Shown here: positions 23,767 to 31,348 of the stretch, in pieces | How positions within the stretch are numbered: position 1 is the stretch's first letter | Layout: each line of letters begins with the position of its first letter | NCBI RefSeq assembly: GCF_008806595.1 | Contig: NZ_VZRB01000011.1 | Coordinates: forward strand, 1 to 39,052 | Length of the DNA stretch: 39,052 bases | Direction: 5' to 3' | From: Streptomyces luteolifulvus | GTDB lineage: Bacteria > Actinomycetota > Actinomycetes > Streptomycetales > Streptomycetaceae | Program-made: the position numbers and the translations under genes | The notes under the pieces: generated by a model | Seen by the model: only the letters and a program-made list of their open reading frames with translations | Told to the model about the DNA's origin: nothing | Databases searched by the model: none

Positions 23767-24564
23767 ATGGCATCCACACCAGGCGGCAACCGCAGGACGC
23801 GGGTCCATGTGGTCAGCGATGTGCACGGCAACGCCCGCGACCTGGCCCGCGCCGGAGAGGGCGCCGACGCCCTGATCTGCCTGGGTGACCTCGTCCTCTT
23901 CCTGGACTACGCCGACCACTCGCGCGGCATCTTCCCCGACCTGTTCGGCGTCGAGAACACCGACCGCATCGTCGCACTGCGCACCGCCCGCCGCTACGAG
24001 GAGGCGCGGGAGTTCGGCGCCCGGCTGTGGGCGGGCATCGGCGCCGACCGGGCGGTCGCGATCGAGAAGGCCGTGCGACGCCAGTACGCCGAGCTGTTCG
24101 CCGCGTTCCCCGCACCGACGTACGCGACATACGGCAATGTCGACATGCCGACACTGTGGGGTGAGTACGCCCGGCCCGGCACGACCGTGCTCGACGGGGA
24201 GCGGGCCGAGATCGGCGGCTGGGTCTTCGGCTTCGTGGGCGGCGGCCTGAGGACGCCCATGCGCACCCCGTACGAGATCAGCGACGAGGAGTACGCCGCG
24301 AAGATCGAGGCCGTGGGGGAGGTGGACGTGCTGTGCACGCACATCCCGCCGGAGGTGCCCGAGCTGGTCTACGACACGGTCGCCCGCCGCTTCGAACGCG
24401 GAAGCCGGGCCCTGCTGGACGCGATCCGCCGCACCCGGCCCCGGTACGCGCTGTTCGGCCATGTCCACCAGCCGCTGGTGCGGCGGATGCGGATCGGGGC
24501 GACCGAGTGCGTCAACGTCGGTCACTTCGCCGGGTCCGGGCAGCCGTGGGCGCTGGAATGGTGA
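23767..24564 (+). CDS. Metallophosphoesterase
   Basis: A 265-residue calcineurin-like phosphoesterase. All metal-binding motifs are present: SDVHG with D18 and H20, GDL with D41, YGNVD with N124 (usual GNHD/GNCD position), THIPP with H192 and FGHVHQ with H232 and H234. The phosphate ester hydrolysed cannot be told from sequence. The ATG at 23767 follows a -10-like TACCCT by eight bases, and a TTG at 23758 is in frame but inside that element. It lies in the conserved order between fadD and the SRPBCC gene, matching SCO2130 as I recall. Confidence 0.88.
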   Translation: MASTPGGNRRTRVHVVSDVHGNARDLARAGEGADALICLGDLVLFLDYADHSRGIFPDLFGVENTDRIVALRTARRYEEAREFGARLWAGIGADRAVAIEKAVRRQYAELFAAFPAPTYATYGNVDMPTLWGEYARPGTTVLDGERAEIGGWVFGFVGGGLRTPMRTPYEISDEEYAAKIEAVGEVDVLCTHIPPEVPELVYDTVARRFERGSRALLDAIRRTRPRYALFGHVHQPLVRRMRIGATECVNVGHFAGSGQPWALEW

Positions 24565-24605
24565 GAGACCCCAGGTGGGGGTGAAGCCGGGCGGCCCGTG
24601 CGCGG

Positions 24606-24667
24606 TAGCCTTCACGCTGCACACACGTGCGTAGGACGACCTCAGTACCGGCCCGCATCTGGAGGAG
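24606..24667 (+). promoter_or_regulatory. Candidate -10 and ribosome-binding site for the SRPBCC gene
   Basis: TAGCCT (24606-24611) fits TAnnnT and would give a leader of about 60 bases. GGAGGAG (24661-24667) is a very strong ribosome-binding site eight bases before ATG 24676 and fixes the start. Confidence 0.45.
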
Positions 24668-24675
24668 CCACGGCG

Positions 24676-25116
24676 ATGGCGGAACACACCAGCTCGAGCA
24701 TCACGATCGAGGCGGCACCGGCCGACGTCATGGCGGTGATCGCCGACTTCGCCCGCTACCCGGACTGGACCGGCGAGGTGAAGGAGGCCGAGGTCCTCAA
24801 GACCGACGAGCACGGCCGTGCCGAGCAGGTCCGCCTGGTCATGGACGCCGGCGCCATCAAGGACGACCAGACCCTCGGCTACACCTGGACCGGCGATCAC
24901 GAGGTCTCCTGGACCCTGGTCAAGTCCCAGATGCTGCGCTCCCTCGACGGCTCGTACATTCTCAAGCCGGCCGGCGCCGGCTCGACCGAGGTGACGTACC
25001 AGCTGACGGTGGACGTCAAGATCCCGATGCTGGGCATGATCAAGCGCAAGGCGGAGAAGGTCATCATCGACCGGGCGCTGGCGGGACTGAAGAAGAGGGT
25101 GGAGTCGGGCTCCTAG
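24676..25116 (+). CDS. SRPBCC (START-like) family protein
   Basis: A 146-residue single-domain protein of the polyketide cyclase/START-like helix-grip fold: SSSITIEAAPADVMAVIADFARYPDWTGEVKEAEVL at the start and KIPMLGMIKRKAEKVIIDRALAGLKKRVES as the long C-terminal helix. Members bind hydrophobic ligands; some are lipid carriers. The ATG at 24676 is set by the ribosome-binding site. M. tuberculosis Rv2185c is of the same family in the same place, next to an ArsA-like ATPase (Rv2184c), so the pair is very old. The ligand is unknown; membrane lipid handling is an inference from neighbours. Confidence 0.88.
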   Translation: MAEHTSSSITIEAAPADVMAVIADFARYPDWTGEVKEAEVLKTDEHGRAEQVRLVMDAGAIKDDQTLGYTWTGDHEVSWTLVKSQMLRSLDGSYILKPAGAGSTEVTYQLTVDVKIPMLGMIKRKAEKVIIDRALAGLKKRVESGS

Positions 25117-25175
25117 CCGATCCGGTTGCCGCTGTCGGCAGTCGTTCGGCAACGAGCCTGGACCCCTGCCTCGGT

Positions 25176-25181
25176 TACCGT
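25176..25181 (+). promoter_or_regulatory. -10 hexamer (TACCGT) for a probable leaderless mRNA
   Basis: TACCGT ends eight bases before ATG 25190; the gap TTCACCCTC overlaps its last T and holds no ribosome-binding site. Confidence 0.5.
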
Positions 25182-25189
25182 TCACCCTC

Positions 25190-26359
25190 ATGCGCACCAT
25201 CCTGATCACGGGCCCGGGCGGCAGCGGCCGTACGACACTGGCGGCCGCCACCGCGCTCACCGCCGCCCGCGAGGGCACCCGCACCCTCGTCCTCAGCGCC
25301 GACCGCACCGACACCCTCGGCGCCGCCCTGGGCACCGGGACCGGCCCGGCCCCGCAGGAGATCGCGCCCCACCTCACGACCTGGCGCCCGGACGCGACCG
25401 AGGGGTTCCGCGAGGACCTCACCGCGTTCCAGGCCCGCGCGGCCTCCGCCTTCGAACTCCTCGGCGCCCGCCGCCTCGACCCCGAGGAACTCACCCCCCT
25501 CCCCGGCGCCGAGGAGCTCGCCCTGCTGCGCGCCCTGCGCGACGCAGCCCTCGCCGAGAGCCATGACCTCCTGGTCGTCGACCTCCCGCCCACCCACGAG
25601 GCCCTCGCACTGCTCGCCCTGCCCGAGGAACTGCGCCGTTATCTGCGCAGGCTGCTCCCGCCCGAGCGGCAGGCGGCCCGCGCCCTGCGCCCGGTCCTCG
25701 GCCGCCTCGCCGGCGTCCCCATGCCCGCGGAATGGCTGTACGAGACGGCCGCTCGCTGGGACCTGGAACTCGCCGCCGTGCAGGCTGTCCTCGCCGACCG
25801 CGACACGGTCGTACGGCTGGTCGCCGAACCCGGCCCGGCCGGCACCGACGCCGTCCGCACCGCCACGCTCGCCCTCGCCCTGCGCGGTCTGCGCCCCGAT
25901 CGGCTGGTCGCGAACCGTGTGCTGCCGGAACCCGTGGCGGACAGCTGGCTCGCCGGGCCTCACGCCCAGCAGCGCAAGGCCCTGGACGAGTGGCAGGAGT
26001 CGTACGACGTCCGGAATGTCCCCCATCTCGGCCGGGACCCGCGCGGCAGCGACGACCTCGCCGCGCTCCGCGTGCCCGGGGTCAACGGCACCGCCTCCAC
26101 CATCGAGTGGCCGGTCACCGACCGGCTCGCCGAGGACGGTGTGCTGGTCTGGCACATCCCGCTGCCCGGGGCGACAAGGGACGAGCTGGACCTCGTCCGG
26201 CGCGGCGACGAACTCGTCGTCACGGCAGGGCCGTTCCGCCGTATCGTGCCCCTGCCGTCCGCCCTGCGCCGCTGCACCGTCGACGGGGCCGGACTGAAGG
26301 GGGGCGAGCTGCGCGTCCGGTTCACGCCGGACCCTGACCTCTGGCCCCGGACGCAGTGA
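25190..26359 (+). CDS. ArsA/GET3-like P-loop ATPase with altered Walker A
   Basis: A 389-residue protein of the SIMIBI class related to ArsA/GET3, which normally use a deviant Walker A (KGGxGKT) to drive membrane-linked tasks. Here the loop reads TGPGGSGRTTL (residues 7-17): the signature lysine is P9 and the P-loop lysine is R14. A switch-like VVDLPPTHEALALL is near residue 126, and a small beta-rich C-terminal domain (about 310-389) resembles the Hsp20-like domain of related actinobacterial proteins. Loss of both lysines suggests weak or no ATP hydrolysis, or arginine substitution as family habit. It follows the SRPBCC gene by 73 bases, with its own -10. Confidence 0.82.
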   Translation: MRTILITGPGGSGRTTLAAATALTAAREGTRTLVLSADRTDTLGAALGTGTGPAPQEIAPHLTTWRPDATEGFREDLTAFQARAASAFELLGARRLDPEELTPLPGAEELALLRALRDAALAESHDLLVVDLPPTHEALALLALPEELRRYLRRLLPPERQAARALRPVLGRLAGVPMPAEWLYETAARWDLELAAVQAVLADRDTVVRLVAEPGPAGTDAVRTATLALALRGLRPDRLVANRVLPEPVADSWLAGPHAQQRKALDEWQESYDVRNVPHLGRDPRGSDDLAALRVPGVNGTASTIEWPVTDRLAEDGVLVWHIPLPGATRDELDLVRRGDELVVTAGPFRRIVPLPSALRRCTVDGAGLKGGELRVRFTPDPDLWPRTQ

Positions 26360-26379
26360 ACCGTGCACTCCCGTTCGGG

Positions 26380-26410
26380 TAACGTCGTAGAGACGAACCG
26401 TAGTCAGGAG
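26380..26410 (+). promoter_or_regulatory. Candidate -10 and ribosome-binding site of the SCO2127-like gene
   Basis: TAACGT (26380-26385) would start RNA near 26392. CAGGAG (26405-26410) lies six bases before ATG 26417. Confidence 0.45.
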
Positions 26411-26416
26411 TCCGTC

Positions 26417-26902
26417 ATGAGCGAAGAGCTCCCCCCGTCCGACGCCCCCGAGGACCCGGCGGCCGACGAGGTACGGGCGACCGACGCCGACGCCTGGGCG
26501 ACGGCGTGTGCCGAGGATCTCGCGGAGGAGAAGGCCCGCCGCCGCGAGCAGTACGGGCCGCCGCCCGGCTCGGCCGCCGAGGAACTGCGCAAGCTCGTCG
26601 ACGCCGTCACCGACAAGCTGTCCTCGATCCAGTCCCCGCTGCTCGGCGCGGTCGCCGGACCCGCCGCCCAGCAGGTGGTCAAGCAGGTGGTCCAGCAGGC
26701 CAAGGCCGCCGTCGAGCCCGTCATCGAACGCAACCCGGACGTCTTCGACCACCTCGCGGCGGCCGGCAACGAACTCCTCGCCGCCTACCGCTCCGCGGTC
26801 CAGGCCCAGGAACGACGGTGGACGACCGAGGAGAAGGACCCGCGCGATCTCGGCGACGGGGGCGACGACGCCGGTCCCGGAGAGCGCATCGACTTGGACT
26901 GA
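26417..26902 (+). CDS. SCO2127-like protein (DUF5304) upstream of glucokinase
   Basis: A 161-residue hydrophilic, acidic protein. The N-terminus is rich in Pro, Asp and Glu; the middle (about 57-115) is predicted helical (AAEELRKLVDAVTDKLSSI, QQVVKQVVQQAKAAVEPVIE); the C-terminus is again acidic. There is no signal peptide or catalytic motif. The start is fixed by CAGGAG six bases upstream. It lies 116 bases before glkA. In S. coelicolor I recall the protein in this place (SCO2127) being reported to raise glucokinase and glucose uptake; that link is literature memory, not visible in sequence. Confidence 0.82.
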   Translation: MSEELPPSDAPEDPAADEVRATDADAWATACAEDLAEEKARRREQYGPPPGSAAEELRKLVDAVTDKLSSIQSPLLGAVAGPAAQQVVKQVVQQAKAAVEPVIERNPDVFDHLAAAGNELLAAYRSAVQAQERRWTTEEKDPRDLGDGGDDAGPGERIDLD

Positions 26903-26976
26903 AGGGCGCCGATCCCTGTGCCGCCGCAGGGCCGTCCGCCGACCGGACGACGGGAAACCGGCGGCGGGGCCTCGGG

Positions 26977-26982
26977 TACGGT
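26977..26982 (+). promoter_or_regulatory. Candidate -10 (TACGGT) of glkA
   Basis: TACGGT would start RNA near 26989, leaving a leader of about 30 bases that includes GAGGG before ATG 27019. It would allow glkA to be read apart from the upstream gene. Confidence 0.45.
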
Positions 26983-27018
26983 GGGCCGTAGCGGGGCTCG
27001 ACCGAAACTGAGGGATTC

Positions 27019-27972
27019 ATGGGACTCACCATCGGCGTCGACATCGGCGGCACGAAGATCGCGGCCGGCGTGGTCGATGAGGAAGGCAACATCCTCTCGA
27101 CCTACAAGGTGCCGACCCCGGGCACGCCCGAGGCGATCGTGGACGCCATCGCCTCGGCGGTGGAGGGTGCGCACGCCGGTCACGAGATCGTCGGCGTGGG
27201 CATCGGTGCCGCCGGCTATGTCAACCGCCAGCGCTCCACGGTCTACTTCGCCCCCAATATCGACTGGCGCCAGGAGCCGCTGAAGGAGAAGGTGGAGGCC
27301 CGTGTGGGCCTCCCCGTCGTCGTGGAGAACGACGCCAACGCGGCCGCCTGGGGCGAGTACAAGTTCGGCGCCGGCAAGGGCCACCGCAACGTCATCTGCA
27401 TCACCCTCGGCACCGGCCTCGGCGGCGGCATCATCATCGGCAACAAGCTGCGCCGCGGCCACTTCGGCGTGGCCGCCGAGTTCGGCCACATCCGGATGGT
27501 CCCGGACGGCCTGCTGTGCGGCTGCGGCTCGCAGGGCTGCTGGGAGCAGTACGCCTCCGGGCGGGCCCTCGTCAGATACGCCAAGCAGCGCGCCAACGCC
27601 ACCCCCGAGAGCGCGGAGGTCCTGCTCGGGCTGGGCGACGGCACCCCCGACGGCATCGAGGGCAAGCACATCTCCATGGCCGCCCGGCAGGGCGACCCGG
27701 TCGCCGTCGACTCCTACCGCGAGCTGGCCCGCTGGGCCGGCGCCGGCCTCGCCGACCTCGCCTCCCTCTTCGACCCCTCCGCCTTCATCGTCGGCGGCGG
27801 CCTCTCCGACGAGGGCGAACTGGTCCTCGACCCGATCCGCAAGTCCTACAAGCGCTGGCTGGTCGGCGGCAACTGGCGCCCGGTCGCCGATGTGATCGCG
27901 GCCGAACTCGGCAACAAGGCGGGCATGGTCGGCGCAGCAGACCTGGCCCGAGAGCCCGACCCGATCATGTAA
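27019..27972 (+). CDS. glkA: ROK-family glucokinase
   Basis: ATP-dependent phosphorylation of glucose in the cytoplasm; in S. coelicolor GlkA is also central to glucose repression. The 317-residue protein has the ATP motif DIGGTK (8-13), the sugar-site E103-N104-D105 with catalytic D105, LGTGLGGG at 130-137, H157 in EFGHIRM, and the ROK zinc motif CGCGSQGCWEQ with C167, C169 and C174. It lacks the N-terminal helix-turn-helix of ROK repressors, so it is an enzyme. GAGGG lies five bases before the ATG. An intergenic repeat hairpin follows the stop. Confidence 0.96.
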   Translation: MGLTIGVDIGGTKIAAGVVDEEGNILSTYKVPTPGTPEAIVDAIASAVEGAHAGHEIVGVGIGAAGYVNRQRSTVYFAPNIDWRQEPLKEKVEARVGLPVVVENDANAAAWGEYKFGAGKGHRNVICITLGTGLGGGIIIGNKLRRGHFGVAAEFGHIRMVPDGLLCGCGSQGCWEQYASGRALVRYAKQRANATPESAEVLLGLGDGTPDGIEGKHISMAARQGDPVAVDSYRELARWAGAGLADLASLFDPSAFIVGGGLSDEGELVLDPIRKSYKRWLVGGNWRPVADVIAAELGNKAGMVGAADLAREPDPIM

Positions 27973-27990
27973 GGCCCTGTTCACGGCGCG

Positions 27991-28085
27991 GTGCCTTCGC
28001 GCCCCTCCTGGGGCGCGGGGCTGTGTCGCCGTGCGGCTCCACCGCGTGGGCGCGAGGGGCCACCGCAATCCCGCAGCCGCAAACG
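27991..28085. repeat. Dispersed intergenic repeat, copy 4 of 4
   Basis: An 8-bp stem CGCGCCCC/GGGGCGCG (27998-28005 with 28010-28017) with loop TCCT leads into GGGGCTGTGTCGCCGTGC and GGCTCCACCGCGTGGGCGCGA, close to copy 2. It lies 18 bases after glkA and probably terminates it. Confidence 0.8.
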
Positions 28086-28134
28086 GGCACATCACCCCGG
28101 GCCATCAGGCGCCCCAAACCCACGCCCGACCACG

Positions 28135-28140
28135 TATCGT
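28135..28140 (+). promoter_or_regulatory. -10 hexamer (TATCGT) for a probable leaderless mRNA
   Basis: TATCGT ends six bases before ATG 28147; the gap GACGGC has no ribosome-binding site. Confidence 0.55.
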
Positions 28141-28146
28141 GACGGC

Positions 28147-28941
28147 ATGGTGACGCCCCCGCTCCCCAACTCCCGCACGGAACCCGACGGTTCCGCCGTC
28201 ATCCGCGTCCTCAGCTACAACATCCGCTCCCTGCGCGACGACACCGCCGCCCTCGCCCGGGTGATCACCGCCTGCACCCCGGACCTGGTCCTGATCCAGG
28301 AAGCCCCCCGCTTCTTCCGCTGGCGCAAGAAACTGGCCCGCCTCGCGGCCGCGTCCGGACAGGTGATCCTCTCCGGCGGAGCCACGGCCGCGGGCCCGGC
28401 GATCCTGTGCTCGCTGCGGGCGACCGTCGAACGCACGGAGGACGTCCTGCTCCCCCTCACCCCGGGGCAGCACCGCCGCGGCTTCGCCACCGCCGTCGTC
28501 CGCTTCGGCGGCGCCCGGCTCGGTGTGCTCAGCTGCCATCTGAGCCTCCAGAAGGACGAGCGGTACGAGCAGGGCGGCATGCTCCTCGACCGGCTCGCCG
28601 GGATGGGCGTGGAGCACGCGGTGGCAGGCGGCGACATCAACGAGCGCCCCGGCGGCCCCGCGTTCACGAGACTGGCCGCCGGTCTTCAGGACTGCTGGGC
28701 GGCGGCCCCCTGGGGCAGCGAGTACACCTGGACGCCGGGCAACCCCTTCCAGCGCATCGACGCGATCTTCGCCACGAAGGGCGTCGAGGTCCTCGGCTGC
28801 GGAGTGCCTCCCCCACTCCCGGCTCTGCTCGAGCACGGGGACCCCCATGGCGGCCCCGCGGTGACCGAGGCGGACCTGAGGGCGGCCACGGACCACTTTC
28901 CGGTGCTGGCCGCTCTCAGAGTTCCCGCACTCCAGACCTGA
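28147..28941 (+). CDS. Endonuclease/exonuclease/phosphatase (EEP) family hydrolase
   Basis: A 264-residue metal-dependent phosphoesterase of the DNase I-like fold. The active-site set is complete: N25 (SYNIRSL), E52 (IQEAP), H131 (SCHLS), D163 and N165 (GGDINERPG), D205 (RIDAIFA), and D249-H250 (TDHFPVL). There is no signal peptide, so it is probably cytoplasmic. The substrate may be nucleic acid or an inositol or sphingolipid phosphate; sequence cannot tell. ATG 28147 is used; GTG 28150 is one codon later. Its 3' end faces the acidic membrane protein gene with a five-base gap. Confidence 0.9.
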   Translation: MVTPPLPNSRTEPDGSAVIRVLSYNIRSLRDDTAALARVITACTPDLVLIQEAPRFFRWRKKLARLAAASGQVILSGGATAAGPAILCSLRATVERTEDVLLPLTPGQHRRGFATAVVRFGGARLGVLSCHLSLQKDERYEQGGMLLDRLAGMGVEHAVAGGDINERPGGPAFTRLAAGLQDCWAAAPWGSEYTWTPGNPFQRIDAIFATKGVEVLGCGVPPPLPALLEHGDPHGGPAVTEADLRAATDHFPVLAALRVPALQT

Positions 28942-28946
28942 CGGCG

Positions 28947-29567
28947 CTAGACAACAGCTCCACGCCCCGGATCGTCGTCCTCGTCGTCGCCGGGGTTCAT
29001 CCGCATCACCAGCGTGGCGAAGCCGCCCAGGAAGCCGCCGATGCCGAGCGTGGTGAGCCACCAGGTCATGTCCCAGCCGAGCACGACCGCGAGCAGCAGC
29101 AGGACCGGCCCGCCGATCACCGCGAGCCAGGCGAACTTCGCGGTCGTGTCGGCGGCCGGCAGCGGCGGCGGCTCCGGGGGTACGAAGTGGCCCTCGTCGT
29201 CCTCGTCGAAGTCCTCCTCGGACGGCTCCGGGACGGTGTAGTCGCGCGGGCCGACGCCGGGCGCGAAGGAGATGGAGCCGCCCAGCGGACCCGCGGGCTT
29301 CTCCGCCTGCTTCTCCTTCCCCGCGTCGATCTCGCCCTTCTCGCCGTTCTCGTCCCTCTCGTCCTTCTCGTCCTTCGGCTTCTCGTCGTGGGGCTCCGGC
29401 TCCGGCAGCGCCAGGTCCTCGACCGACTTGAAGGGCTTGGCGCCCGGCGGGTCCGGCGGCTCCGCGCCGTACCCGGCGACGATCGCGGCCCAGGCGGCCG
29501 CCTCGTCGATGGGGACGCCCTTCTCGTCCGGCTCGCGGTCCTCGCGGTCGGAGTCGTGCTCAGCCAC
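28947..29567 (-). CDS. Acidic protein with C-terminal membrane hairpin, unknown function
   Basis: A 206-residue protein I cannot name. The N-terminal half is hydrophilic and very rich in Glu, Asp, Lys and Pro (a low-complexity stretch near residues 45-90), then comes PLGGSISFAPGVGPRDYTVPEPSEEDFDEDDEGHFVPPEPPPLP. Two adjacent hydrophobic segments follow (about 146-163 and 166-185), with a short acidic tail (NPGDDEDDDPG). This suggests a long cytoplasmic arm on a two-helix anchor. GTG 29567 has AAGGGA nine bases upstream and lies within the last codons of the hydrolase gene (8-base overlap), so the two are co-translated. Confidence 0.78.
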   Translation of the reverse strand: MAEHDSDREDREPDEKGVPIDEAAAWAAIVAGYGAEPPDPPGAKPFKSVEDLALPEPEPHDEKPKDEKDERDENGEKGEIDAGKEKQAEKPAGPLGGSISFAPGVGPRDYTVPEPSEEDFDEDDEGHFVPPEPPPLPAADTTAKFAWLAVIGGPVLLLLAVVLGWDMTWWLTTLGIGGFLGGFATLVMRMNPGDDEDDDPGRGAVV

Positions 29568-30372
29568 CTGTGGCCGTCCCTTCCTGCCTGCGTGTCTGAC
29601 CCGCGCCCGATGTCTCCTTGCCGGCACCGGGTGCGAGCCGGTCGATGAACGCGAAGCTCTCCTCGAAGATCCGCTCCGCGTCATGGTCCAACGTCGCGAC
29701 GTGGTAGCTGTGTTCCAGCAGGATCTCCGTCACGTCCGTCGAGGAGACCCGGCCGAGGACCCGCTCGGAGTCGGCCGGCGGCACCACATGGTCCTGCGGG
29801 CTGTGCAGGAGCAGCAGCGGCTGGGTGACCTGCGGCAGCTCGCCGTCCACCAGCCGGAAGAACAGACGCAGGGAGTGCGCCGCGTGCAGCGGCACCCTGT
29901 CGTACCCCAGCTCCGTGACGCCCTCCTTCGCGATGTCGCTCACGATGCCCTTCGTCGTCGGGACGAAGTGACGGACCACCGGAAGGGCGTGCGCGGTCGC
30001 GCCGTGCACCTTGTTGGCGGGGTTGACGGCGATGATCCCGCCGACCGCGTCGCCGTGCTTGGCCGCGAGGCGGAGCGCCAGCGCGGCACCCATCGACAGG
30101 CCGGCCACGAACACCTTCTCGCAGCGCTCGCCCAGCAGGCGCAGCTCGCGGTCCACCTCCGCGTACCAGTCCTGCCAGCCGGTGAGCTGCATGTCCTCCC
30201 AGCGCGTGCCGTGCCCGGGCAGCAGCGGCAGCGAGACGGACAGCCCGCGCCCGGCGAGATGCTCCGCCCAGGGGCGCAGCGACTGGGGCGAGCCGGTGAA
30301 GCCGTGGCAGAGGAGGACGCCTGCCTCCCCGCCCTCGTGGCGGAACGGCTCGGCTCCGGGGAGCACCGGCAC
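29560..30372 (-). CDS. Alpha/beta-hydrolase, carboxylesterase/monoacylglycerol-lipase type
   Basis: A 270-residue serine hydrolase of the Est30 or monoacylglycerol-lipase kind. The oxyanion motif HGFTG is at 23-27, nucleophile S93 in GLSMG, acid D194 in LHSPQDHVVP and base H224 in HSYHVATLD. No signal peptide is seen, so it is cytoplasmic. GTG 30372 has GGAG eight bases upstream and gives the usual MPVLPGAEPF start; TTG 30408 is an alternative adding twelve residues. It is divergent from the PlsC-type acyltransferase and overlaps the next gene by eight bases. A role in lipid ester turnover fits the neighbour but is not shown. Confidence 0.88.
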   Translation of the reverse strand: MPVLPGAEPFRHEGGEAGVLLCHGFTGSPQSLRPWAEHLAGRGLSVSLPLLPGHGTRWEDMQLTGWQDWYAEVDRELRLLGERCEKVFVAGLSMGAALALRLAAKHGDAVGGIIAVNPANKVHGATAHALPVVRHFVPTTKGIVSDIAKEGVTELGYDRVPLHAAHSLRLFFRLVDGELPQVTQPLLLLHSPQDHVVPPADSERVLGRVSSTDVTEILLEHSYHVATLDHDAERIFEESFAFIDRLAPGAGKETSGAGQTRRQEGTATGG

Positions 30373-30518
30373 CTTCGGGTCTCCTGTCCATCGGAGGGGC
30401 GTGAACAAGTCCAGGTGTGGTTCACCGTACGCGACCGCACTGACACCGACCAGGGTCGTCGGGGCCTTTGACGGAGAGCCGGGTTAAGGTCTGATCTACA
30501 GATACAGGAGGCACTCGG

Positions 30519-31316
30519 TTGTTGTACGGCGCGATGAAGGTATCCATCGGGGGGCCGCTGAAGCTCGCCTTCAGACCCTGGGTGGAAGGCCTGGAGAACG
30601 TACCCGCCGAGGGTGCCGCGATCCTGGCGAGCAACCACCTCTCCTTCTCGGACTCGTTCTTCCTGCCGGCGGTCCTCGACCGCAAGGTGACCTTCATCGC
30701 GAAGGCCGAGTACTTCACCACGCCCGGGGTGAAGGGCCGGCTGACGGCCGCCTTCTTCAAGGGTGTCGGCCAGCTCCCGGTGGACCGCTCCGGTGCGCGC
30801 GGCGCGGGTGAGGCCGCGATCAGGAGCGGTGTAGAGGTGCTGGAGCGCGGGGAGCTGTTCGGGATCTACCCCGAGGGCACCCGGTCGCCCGACGGCCGGC
30901 TCTACCGCGGCAAACCGGGCGGCCTCGCGCGCGTGGCGCTGGCCACCGGCGCGCCGGTCATACCGGTCGCCATGATCGACACGGAAAAGATCCAGCCGCC
31001 CGGCAAGGTCGTGCCGAAGCTGATGAGGCCCGGCATACGCATCGGCAAGCCGCTGGACTTCAGCCGCTACCAGGGCATGGAGCACGACCGGTTCGTGCTC
31101 CGGGCGGTGACCGACGAGGTCATGTACGAAATCATGAAGCTCTCCGGCCAGGAGTACGTCGACATGTACGCGGCCGCCGCCAAGCGGCAGATCGCGGAGG
31201 CGGCGAAGGCCGGGAAGGAAGCGGAGAAGGCGGAGCAGAAGGCGGCGAAGGCCGCACTCGCGCAGGCCGAGAAGGACAAGACGGACCGGGCGGACAAGGA
31301 CACGTCCGCGTCCTAG
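30519..31316 (+). CDS. 1-acyl-sn-glycerol-3-phosphate acyltransferase (PlsC type)
   Basis: A 265-residue membrane-associated acyltransferase, likely making phosphatidic acid. The catalytic HX4D is NHLSFSD (H40, D45), and the glycerol-phosphate motif is PEGTR (118-122) in FGIYPEGTRSPDGRLYRGKPGG; VIPVAMID follows near 147-154. The last 45 residues are a helical tail of Ala, Lys and Glu (about 219-255), probably surface-exposed. The start is TTG 30519, with AGGAGG seven bases upstream; ATG 30534 is too far from it. M. tuberculosis Rv2182c lies in the equivalent place. The next gene starts 32 bases later. Confidence 0.9.
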   Translation: MLYGAMKVSIGGPLKLAFRPWVEGLENVPAEGAAILASNHLSFSDSFFLPAVLDRKVTFIAKAEYFTTPGVKGRLTAAFFKGVGQLPVDRSGARGAGEAAIRSGVEVLERGELFGIYPEGTRSPDGRLYRGKPGGLARVALATGAPVIPVAMIDTEKIQPPGKVVPKLMRPGIRIGKPLDFSRYQGMEHDRFVLRAVTDEVMYEIMKLSGQEYVDMYAAAAKRQIAEAAKAGKEAEKAEQKAAKAALAQAEKDKTDRADKDTSAS

Positions 31317-31348
31317 ACAGGGCGGCCCGGGGCTCGGAGGTGGGGGCG

